8,566 nt of DNA from an uncultured Bacteroidota bacterium (lineage in GTDB: Bacteria > Bacteroidota > Bacteroidia > 2-12-FULL-35-15), in assembly GCA_903833025.1 (NCBI GenBank), contig CAILDT010000354.1, positions 1-8,566 of the forward strand, read 5' to 3'. How positions within the stretch are numbered: the stretch's first letter is position 1; each line of letters begins with the position of its first letter. The notes below the pieces were generated by a model. It had not been told where the DNA came from. It saw only the letters and a list, made by a program, of their open reading frames with translations, and made no database searches. Position numbers and translations under genes: made by a program. Positions 1 through 5,093 of the stretch are shown here, in pieces.

Positions 1-24
1 CTCTAAAGTAAAAAATGGTTATCT

Positions 25-52
25 GAGAGATTGCTTCGTTCCTCGCAATGAC
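25..52 (-). repeat. Dispersed palindromic repeat, copy A
   Basis: Read on the minus strand this is GTCATTGCGAGGAACGAAGC followed by AATCTCTC. Its ends form a 5-bp inverted repeat (ATTGC/GCAAT). A related element lies at 1557-1586 in the opposite orientation, so the two copies flank the membrane protein gene. From memory, this type of repeat is scattered through many bacterial genomes and gives the peptide CHCEERSN when translated by mistake. That recollection was not checked here. Confidence 0.7.
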
Positions 53-83
53 AAAGGGCTTTAAAAAATGAATATCGAATTAC

Positions 84-91
84 TATATTTG
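84..91 (+). promoter_or_regulatory. Bacteroidota -7 promoter box (TATATTTG)
   Basis: TATATTTG fits the TAnnTTTG -7 consensus of Bacteroidota housekeeping promoters. It would start transcription near position 98, about 20 nt before the TTG start at 118. I see no convincing TTG at the -33 position. The match is short, so the call rests on its location directly before the gene. Confidence 0.5.
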
Positions 92-117
92 ACCCCAAAT
101 TAACACAATCCAATAAA

Positions 118-1449
118 TTGGAAATCCTCTTATCCTTAACATATACTTTACTTTTCATCTTTGTCATATATAAGATGAAGTTCTTCGAAATCGATGGTTT
201 ATCCAAACGAACCATCTCTTTTATCTTTATCCTGAAAATATTTTTCGGCTTATTACTCTGGGCTATCTATACCTTTTATTATAAAGACCGTTCCACAGCC
301 GACATCTATAAATATTTCGACGACAGCAAAATCCTTTTCGATGCCCTAAAAACTCACCCGTCTCACTATTTCAAAATGCTCTTCGGTATCGGAAATATGA
401 CTCCCGAATTCGACACCTACTATGCTCAAATGCACTATTGGACAAGGAAAATCGACAGCAACATTTATAACGACAGCCACACCATTATTCGCTTCAATAG
501 TATTGTCCGTTTCTTTTCCTTCGGATATTATAACGTGCATACCGTATTCATTTGTTTCCTTTCTTTAGTAGGATTAACAGCCATCTACAAAACATTCATT
601 CCGTTCCTCCAAGATAAAAAACGAGAACTCATATTTATTGTTTTCCTTCTCCCATCAGTTCTTTTTTGGGGTTCTGGAGTATTAAAAGAAGGACTTATTT
701 TTTTCGCCTTAGGGTTATTAATCTATTACACCACAAAATTATTCAGCATCAAATCAATAATAATCTGCCTCTGCGTTGCCCTGTTATTAGCATTCTCCAA
801 GTTTTATGTTTGGCTCGCCATATTCCCAAGCTTAGTTTTTATTCTCTGGATTAATAAAACAACCATCTCAAAAACATTCCTAAAATTCCTCTTTATAATT
901 ATCACATTAGCCACAATCGGCTTAAACATTGATAGTTTCACCACCATTCAAAACCCATTAGTAACACTCTCACAAAAACAAATAGAATTCAACCAACTCG
1001 CATCCGGCAATTTAACCGATGCCTATTGCAAACCAATACCCATTGCAGGCAGCATCATCCAAATAAATACATTACAACCAACCCTCACTTCCGTAATTAA
1101 AAACGCCCCACAAGCATTCATAAACACACTCTTCCGCCCCTACTTATGGGAACTAAAATCACCAATGATGCTTATGGCAGGAGCCGAAAACATCCTAATT
1201 CTCCTAATCATTCTACTATGCCTCCTCTTCATCAAACCCCTGTCAATCATCCGTTGGGAGTATGTTTTATTCTGCTTATCATTCGTCATTATCCAATTCC
1301 TAATCATCGGCGAAACCACTCCAGTACTTGGTGCAATAGCAAGATACAAAGTCCCTGCACTGCCATTTTTACTAATAGCATTTCTCTTCTTATTAGATAA
1401 AGAAAAGCTAATAAAACGCATTCCTTTTTTTTCCCGCTTCGCGAAATGA
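118..1449 (+). CDS. Polytopic membrane protein, possible GT-C-type glycosyltransferase
   Basis: This 443-residue protein has about 11 hydrophobic segments (near residues 3-19, 32-54, 140-158, 170-186, 191-208, 211-226, 228-245, 254-270, 355-373, 380-398 and 412-427), so it is an inner-membrane protein. The long polar loop after the second segment carries a conserved-looking acidic stretch, DRSTADIYKYFDD (57-69). The loop at 183-192 reads FWGSGVLKEG, and ARYKVPALP (408-416) precedes the last helix. An acidic first large loop and an Arg/Pro motif near the last helix recall GT-C glycosyltransferases and polysaccharide polymerases, but I do not recognise the family and the function is unknown. 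The TTG start is chosen because it includes the first membrane segment and follows the promoter at 84-91; the first ATG is at 175 (residue 20). The coding strand is rich in A and C, unlike the later genes. Confidence 0.8.
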   Translation: MEILLSLTYTLLFIFVIYKMKFFEIDGLSKRTISFIFILKIFFGLLLWAIYTFYYKDRSTADIYKYFDDSKILFDALKTHPSHYFKMLFGIGNMTPEFDTYYAQMHYWTRKIDSNIYNDSHTIIRFNSIVRFFSFGYYNVHTVFICFLSLVGLTAIYKTFIPFLQDKKRELIFIVFLLPSVLFWGSGVLKEGLIFFALGLLIYYTTKLFSIKSIIICLCVALLLAFSKFYVWLAIFPSLVFILWINKTTISKTFLKFLFIIITLATIGLNIDSFTTIQNPLVTLSQKQIEFNQLASGNLTDAYCKPIPIAGSIIQINTLQPTLTSVIKNAPQAFINTLFRPYLWELKSPMMLMAGAENILILLIILLCLLFIKPLSIIRWEYVLFCLSFVIIQFLIIGETTPVLGAIARYKVPALPFLLIAFLFLLDKEKLIKRIPFFSRFAK

Positions 1450-1556
1450 AACACCAAGTGTAACGTACTATGTGCGCCTCCGGCAGTCGGTGTGTCGTTC
1501 GCTCGTTTTTTTAGTGCAGCACTAATTCAAAACATTATCACAATTATTGAACTAAC

Positions 1557-1586
1557 GTCATTGCGAGCTTTTCGCGAAGCAATCTC
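1557..1586 (+). repeat. Dispersed palindromic repeat, copy B
   Basis: The sequence starts GTCATTGCGAG and ends CGAAGCAATCTC, with CTTTTCG between. It shares both ends with the reverse complement of copy A at 25-52 but has a different, longer centre. The outer ATTGC/GCAAT arms and an inner TTCGCGAA palindrome would let it fold as a hairpin. It lies in inverted orientation to copy A, about 1.5 kb away. Confidence 0.7.
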
Positions 1587-1637
1587 TTTCTTTGTTCGTA
1601 CCTTTACACCATCTTTTGACATAGCGTTTCTGCCGCT

Positions 1638-1664
1638 GGCGCGAGCGTCCCTTCCGCTCGTGCC
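1638..1664. repeat. 10-bp hairpin repeat
   Basis: The arms GGCGCGAGCG (1638-1647) and CGCTCGTGCC (1655-1664) pair over 10 positions with one G-T wobble, leaving a 7-nt loop. It looks like a REP-type unit. No T run follows, so a terminator role is unlikely. Confidence 0.65.
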
Positions 1665-1673
1665 GTTTATTAT

Positions 1674-1688
1674 GTGGCGTCCCGCCAC
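1674..1688. repeat. 6-bp hairpin repeat
   Basis: GTGGCG and CGCCAC form a perfect 6-bp stem around a 3-nt loop, nine bases after the hairpin at 1638-1664. It belongs to the same repeat cluster. The following CTCTTTAAAA contains only a weak T run. Confidence 0.55.
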
Positions 1689-1747
1689 TCTTTAAAATTC
1701 CATTTCCACATTATAATTTTGGCTAAATTTTTTAACATCGTTCTTTT

Positions 1748-1774
1748 CTCCTTCCCCCTCTGTGTAACAAAAAA
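1748..1774. repeat. Direct repeat, copy 1 of 2
   Basis: This 27-nt segment matches 1898-1924 with two mismatches, and its last 19 nt (CCCTCTGTGTAACAAAAAA) are identical to the second copy. The two copies lie exactly 150 nt apart. The origin is unknown. Confidence 0.6.
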
Positions 1775-1847
1775 ATGCCAAAAACATCAAAAACCAACCC
1801 TCCCACAATCGCTTAAAATAAAATCCCCCGCCCTACAATCCAAATAA

Positions 1848-2276
1848 CTACTTAATTTCCCTATTCAAACCCATCTTTTCCTGCCCCCCTATGTCACCTC
1901 CTTTTCCCTCTGTGTAACAAAAAATCTCCACCCCGTTTCCATCAACGGTATCGCCCCGCGGGCAAACGGTCAGCCCCTGCGAACAAACTGTATCCTCCAG
2001 CGGGCAAACTGTCAGCTCCCGCGGGCAAACTGTATCCTCCCGCGAACAAACTGTCGGTTCCTGCGCATAAACTGCACCCTCCCGCGGACAAACTGTACCC
2101 TCCCGCGAACAAACTGTACCCTCCCGCGCATAAACTGTACCCTCTGGCGGGCAAAGTGTCGGCTTCGCGAGCAAACTGTCAAGGTGTTTTTTTTTCTTGC
2201 GTAAATAACTAAAAATCAATGCCACTTTTCCAAAACTATCCTTTTTACCCTCCCTTTTTAGCCCTTTTCGCATCAT
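1848..2276 (-). CDS. Possible heptapeptide-repeat protein, doubtful
   Basis: The minus-strand frame through the 21-bp array encodes about 142 residues from ATG at 2276, or 178 residues from a TTG at 2384. The ATG is favoured because AGAGGAG (2279-2285) lies just upstream; a second ATG at 2273 gives better spacing. The product has a lysine/arginine-rich start, then about 11 heptapeptides of the form T-V-C-x-R-E-x with Cys or Tyr at the third position, then a glycine-rich tail. No signal peptide or known domain is seen. Against coding, a second minus frame is also open across most of the array, the units differ mostly by amino-acid-changing substitutions, and the 20-nt unit at 2152-2171 puts the outermost repeat out of frame. 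A minus-strand promoter-like pair lies upstream (2456-2483). I do not recognise it. Confidence 0.25.
   Translation of the reverse strand: MMRKGLKREGKKDSFGKVALIFSYLRKKKKHLDSLLAKPTLCPPEGTVYAREGTVCSREGTVCPREGAVYAQEPTVCSREDTVCPRELTVCPLEDTVCSQGLTVCPRGDTVDGNGVEIFCYTEGKGGDIGGQEKMGLNREIK
1898..1924. repeat. Direct repeat, copy 2 of 2
   Basis: This is the second copy of the repeat at 1748-1774. It ends about 18 nt before the first unit of the 21-bp array and falls inside the 3' part of the possible minus-strand gene, where it encodes part of FCYTEGKGG. Confidence 0.6.
1942..2183. repeat. 21-bp tandem repeat array, 12 units
   Basis: A CAAACTGT-like core recurs at 1942, 1963, 1984, 2005, 2026, 2047, 2068, 2089, 2110, 2131, 2152 and 2172. 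Every interval is 21 nt except the last, which is 20. A typical unit reads CAAACTGTACCCTCCCGCGA plus one base. The core is more constant than the rest, and the edge units at 1942 and 2172 are the most degenerate. The array is far richer in G and C than its surroundings. There are no spacers, so it is not a CRISPR. It may be a minisatellite, a set of protein-binding sites (21 bp is two helical turns), or the repeat section of a minus-strand gene. Confidence 0.9.
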
Positions 2277-2330
2277 TTCTCCTCTAATTTCAACGTATAA
2301 AGTACCTCTTTTATAATTGCCGAAGCCAAA

Positions 2331-2352
2331 AATCAGATATCCTAATCTGATT
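2331..2352. repeat. 8-bp inverted repeat
   Basis: AATCAGAT and ATCTGATT pair perfectly around a 6-nt loop (ATCCTA). It lies in the AT-rich leader, 190 nt before the permease start. It could be an operator or part of a decayed repeat; nothing in the sequence decides between these. Confidence 0.4.
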
Positions 2353-2455
2353 AAATGCTTTAATAAAACATCACTTATTTTCAAAAGAAAAAATCATTCT
2401 TTACCATAAACAATCATAAAAATCTGCGTTCCAATCTTTTTTTTCTTTTAAATAT

Positions 2456-2463
2456 CAAAGATA
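2456..2463 (-). promoter_or_regulatory. Possible minus-strand -7 box (TATCTTTG)
   Basis: On the minus strand this reads TATCTTTG, the same octamer as the -7 box before pruA. A TTTG at 2480-2483 lies 16 nt further upstream, slightly closer than the usual -33 spacing. It would direct transcription towards the 21-bp array. In an AT-rich stretch such matches can arise by chance. Confidence 0.3.
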
Positions 2464-2512
2464 TCTATTCTTCCATCTTCAAATCAGTTCCTGCCTGCTT
2501 TAATTATTTTTC

Positions 2513-2520
2513 TACATTTG
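2513..2520 (+). promoter_or_regulatory. Bacteroidota -7 promoter box (TACATTTG)
   Basis: TACATTTG fits TAnnTTTG and would place the transcript start near 2527, giving a leader of roughly 14 nt before the permease ATG at 2541. No clear -33 TTG is visible. It is the likely promoter of the permease, dehydrogenase and amidohydrolase genes. Confidence 0.6.
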
Positions 2521-2540
2521 TTTCCCACTAAAAACCCATT

Positions 2541-4214
2541 ATGACTTTTAAAAGTTTATTCCGAAAAAAATCAGCTAATGTTATCCTAAAACAAGGTGGT
2601 GATGGCGAGCATATCATCCTTAATAAAGTTTTAAATGTCCGCGACCTCACCTTTTTTGGCATCGCAGCAATTATCGGTGGCGGTACATTTAGCGCAATTG
2701 GCAACGCCTGCTTTTCTGGCGGACCGGCAGTAGTTTTCTTATATATAATATGTGGTATTGCCTGCGGATTTACTGCTTTATGTTACGCCGAATTTGCATC
2801 GCAAGTGCCCGTTTCAGGTAGTGCATATACCTACGCGTATGTTTCCTTCGGCGAGTTATTCGCCTGGATAATTGGCTGGGCATTGCTGATGGAATACTCA
2901 ATCGGCAACATCTACATCGCTTTTTCGTGGAGTGGTTATTTTACCAATCTTTTAGATGGTTTCGGGTTGCACTTACCTGAATGGTTAACCATAAATTACA
3001 AAGCAGCACATCAGGCATTCCTCGATAACAAAGCCGGAGAAGGTTTATTAGCTTGGGCTAACGCTCCACAAATTGGAGGACTACATATCATTTTTGATTT
3101 GCCCGCAGTGATGATTAATGCTTTTATAACTTGGTTAGTTTACAGAGGCACCAAGGAATCGCGTAACATCAGCAACATTATGGTGATGATTAAACTCGTA
3201 GTTATTGTTCTCGTAATCATAGTTGGTTGCACCTACATTAATCTTGACAACTGGACACCCTTTATGCCCAATGGTTTCGGCGGTGTAATGAGTGGAGTAT
3301 CTGCCGTATTCTTTGCATACATTGGCTTTGATGCCGTATCAACATTGGCAGAAGAAAGTAAAAATCCCCAACGAGATTTACCAAGAGGAATGATTTATTC
3401 GTTGGTAATTTGTACCGTAGTTTATATTATTCTTGCTCTCGTACTCACTGGTATGGCATCTTACAAGTTACTTGGTGTTTCCGACCCATTAGCAGAAATA
3501 TTTAAAATAAAAGGAATCAAGTGGATGATATTTATTGTTTCTATTGCTGCAGTAGTTGCTATGACAAGTGTTTTGCTTGTCTTCCAAATGGGACAACCAC
3601 GCATATGGATGAGTATGAGCCGCGATGGATTACTTCCAAAACGTTTTGCTAAAATTCATCCTAAATATAAAACGCCCGGATTTGCAACTATAATAACAGG
3701 TTTGGTGGTTGGTATTCCTTTATTTTTTACTGATGAAAACTTCGTCCTCGACTTTACAAGCATCGGAACATTGTTTGCCTTTGTGCTTGTTTGTGCTGGT
3801 GTACTTACGCTACCGAGCCAACAAGGAAATAATAAAGCTTCGCAAATAAAAGGAAAGTTTCGTTTACCTTATATCAATTCTAAATATGTAATGCCTTTAA
3901 TTACGATAACAATCTTTTCACTCATTATTTATTTCATCCCCGAATTTATAACAAGTAAGTTTATTATCACGTGTGATAAAGCAGCAAACAACATACCTAT
4001 GCTGGTGTTTTTTGTTTTGTTAATTGTAATGGCGGTTTTATCGTTCGTTAAAAATCTTTCCTTGATTCCAGTGTTGGGATTAATGTCGTGTTGCTATTTA
4101 CTCACTGGTATGGCAGCTTCCAACTGGTTATGGTTTTCGATGTGGCTTGGCATTGGGTTGATAGTTTATTTCCTGTATAGTCGGAAACATAGTAAACTTA
4201 ATGCAAAGGAATAA
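2541..4214 (+). CDS. APC-family amino acid permease, cationic amino acid transporter type
   Basis: This inner-membrane permease of 557 residues belongs to the amino acid-polyamine-organocation superfamily and probably couples amino acid uptake to an ion gradient. The first helix carries the substrate-binding glycine motif AAIIGGGTF (42-50). Next come CYAEFASQVPVSGSAY (81-96) and IGFDAVSTLAEESKNPQRDL (261-280), and GQPR at 351-354. These match the CAT branch, known from mammalian CAT1 and bacterial YfnA-like proteins. About 14 hydrophobic segments are visible, as in longer CAT proteins, against 12 in shorter bacterial members. A polar insertion of some 40 residues (145-185) separates the third and fourth helices. 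The substrate cannot be read from sequence; Lys/Arg or a neutral amino acid is possible. It is the first gene of a probable three-gene transcript. Confidence 0.9.
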   Translation: MTFKSLFRKKSANVILKQGGDGEHIILNKVLNVRDLTFFGIAAIIGGGTFSAIGNACFSGGPAVVFLYIICGIACGFTALCYAEFASQVPVSGSAYTYAYVSFGELFAWIIGWALLMEYSIGNIYIAFSWSGYFTNLLDGFGLHLPEWLTINYKAAHQAFLDNKAGEGLLAWANAPQIGGLHIIFDLPAVMINAFITWLVYRGTKESRNISNIMVMIKLVVIVLVIIVGCTYINLDNWTPFMPNGFGGVMSGVSAVFFAYIGFDAVSTLAEESKNPQRDLPRGMIYSLVICTVVYIILALVLTGMASYKLLGVSDPLAEIFKIKGIKWMIFIVSIAAVVAMTSVLLVFQMGQPRIWMSMSRDGLLPKRFAKIHPKYKTPGFATIITGLVVGIPLFFTDENFVLDFTSIGTLFAFVLVCAGVLTLPSQQGNNKASQIKGKFRLPYINSKYVMPLITITIFSLIIYFIPEFITSKFIITCDKAANNIPMLVFFVLLIVMAVLSFVKNLSLIPVLGLMSCCYLLTGMAASNWLWFSMWLGIGLIVYFLYSRKHSKLNAKE

Positions 4215-4250
4215 AACTAATTGAACTAAAAATACTTATTGAAAATAAAA

Positions 4251-5003
4251 ATGATAGCGTTTATAACAGGAGCAACAGCAGGAATAGGAAAAGCAACAGC
4301 AGAACTATTTGCAAAGAATGGTTACAATATTATTATTACCGGCAGAAGAAAAGACAGGTTGGATGAGTTTTCTACTCATTTAAAATCAACTTATAAAGTA
4401 GAAGTCCTTTCTTTAAATTTTGATGTCAGGAATAACAAAGAAGTGGAAGCAGCAATAAAATCTTTATCCGGTGAATGGAAAAAAGTAGATGTGTTAATTA
4501 ATAATGCAGGGCTTGCAGTTGGGTTAAGCACCATACAGGATGGCGATATTGATGATTGGGAACGAATGATTGATACCAACATAAAGGGGTTATTATATGT
4601 TACTCGTCATCTTTTTCCGCTAATGATTGCTAATGGTTCAGGACATATAATTAATATTGGTTCTATTGCTGGTAAAGAAGTGTATGCTAATGGAAATATT
4701 TATTGCGCCACCAAACACGCTGTGGATGCGTTAAGTAAAAGTATGCGGATTGATATGCTGCCTTTTAATATTAAAGTTACAGCAATTAATCCAGGTATGG
4801 TTGAAACAGAATTTTCCATTGTTCGTTTCAAAGGAGATGAAGAGCGTGCTAAGAAACCTTACTTAGGAATTCAACCGTTAACTCCCGAAGACATTGCCGA
4901 AACAATCTACTGGTGCGCTTCCCGACCAGCACACGTAAATATTAATGATATTATTATTACGCCTACTGTGCAGGCGAATGCTACTAATACTTTCAGGAAG
5001 TAA
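4251..5003 (+). CDS. ydfG: NADP-dependent short-chain dehydrogenase, YdfG-like (3-hydroxy acid / L-allo-threonine dehydrogenase)
   Basis: This cytoplasmic oxidoreductase of 250 residues is close to the 248 of E. coli YdfG, which oxidises serine, L-allo-threonine and related 3-hydroxy acids with NADP. Numbered from ATG 4251, it has the nucleotide-binding TGATAGIG (6-13), GRR at 31-33 favouring NADP, NNAG (84-87), and the catalytic residues Asn110, Ser138, Tyr151 and Lys155 (YxxxK). NPGMVETEFSIVRFKGD (180-196) and PAHVNIN near the C-terminus match what I recall of YdfG, which makes this subfamily more likely than a generic short-chain dehydrogenase. An upstream TTG at 4239 would add four residues; the ATG gives the usual family N-terminus. 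It follows the permease by 36 nt and precedes the amidohydrolase by 33 nt. The exact substrate is inferred. Confidence 0.88.
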   Translation: MIAFITGATAGIGKATAELFAKNGYNIIITGRRKDRLDEFSTHLKSTYKVEVLSLNFDVRNNKEVEAAIKSLSGEWKKVDVLINNAGLAVGLSTIQDGDIDDWERMIDTNIKGLLYVTRHLFPLMIANGSGHIINIGSIAGKEVYANGNIYCATKHAVDALSKSMRIDMLPFNIKVTAINPGMVETEFSIVRFKGDEERAKKPYLGIQPLTPEDIAETIYWCASRPAHVNINDIIITPTVQANATNTFRK

Positions 5004-5093
5004 GGATTCACCACTAAGGCACGTAGAACACTGAGAATGCACAATAAAAAGAATTTCCATTTAAAACTTTGCGCCTTTTGCGTCTTCGCGGTA
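5004..5093. repeat. Imperfect inverted repeat spanning a gene junction
   Basis: The arms at 5010-5035 (starting ACCACTAAGGCAC) and 5067-5092 (ending GCGTCTTCGCGGT) match as inverted repeats at 15 of 26 positions, with most differences being A/G changes. From memory, both arms resemble a dispersed repeat common in Bacteroidota genomes, with forms such as CACTAAGGCAC and TTTGCGCCTTTGCG. The left arm fills the gap after the dehydrogenase stop codon. The right arm lies within the start of the amidohydrolase gene and encodes its signal-peptide core. The folded RNA might affect translation of the second gene. Confidence 0.55.

Larger units (their letters stand above)
1437..1690. repeat. Cluster of palindromic REP-like repeats
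   Basis: The stretch after the membrane protein gene is packed with short inverted repeats. TTCGCGAA occurs at 1438-1445, overlapping the end of the gene, and again at 1571-1578. A perfect 15-nt palindrome, TTAGTGC-A-GCACTAA, lies at 1511-1525. A 10-bp hairpin with one G-T wobble spans 1638-1664 and a 6-bp hairpin spans 1674-1688. The cluster is richer in G and C than its surroundings. An open frame crossing it (1492-1695) is best explained as translated repeat. One or more hairpins could stop transcription from the upstream gene, but none is followed by a clear T run. Confidence 0.7.
1450..2540. other. 1.1-kb region without a secure gene
   Basis: This gap holds, in order, the palindromic repeat cluster (to 1690), a C-rich, G-poor stretch with two near-identical 27-nt direct repeats (1748-1774 and 1898-1924), the 21-bp tandem array (1942-2183), and an AT-rich leader before the permease (2184-2540). 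The AT-rich part contains an 8-bp inverted repeat (2331-2352) and promoter-like boxes on both strands. The only gene candidate is a minus-strand frame that reads through the array. I see no tRNA, no known riboswitch and no transposase remnant. Confidence 0.6.

Noticed and set aside
3..215. Minus-strand gene at the left edge
   Set aside because: It reads through the dispersed repeat (CHCEERSN) and overlaps the start and promoter of the membrane protein gene.
1140..1457. 105-residue minus-strand frame
   Set aside because: It is antisense to the end of the membrane protein gene and has no independent support.
1492..1695. Small + strand gene of 67 residues
   Set aside because: It lies wholly within the palindromic repeat cluster, and its peptide is translated repeat sequence.
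1942..2183. CRISPR array
   Set aside because: The 21-nt units are contiguous with no unique spacers, and no cas gene is present.
1942..2520. Replication origin with iterons
   Set aside because: No DnaA-box cluster or replication gene is seen, and the neighbours are ordinary metabolic genes. It is kept only as an alternative idea for the array.
2184..2540. Riboswitch (for example lysine type) before the permease
   Set aside because: Only an 8-bp inverted repeat is visible, and the predicted leader from the promoter at 2513-2520 is too short for a riboswitch.
4239..4250. TTG start for the dehydrogenase
   Set aside because: The ATG four codons later gives the normal N-terminus of the family, with the glycine motif starting at residue 6.
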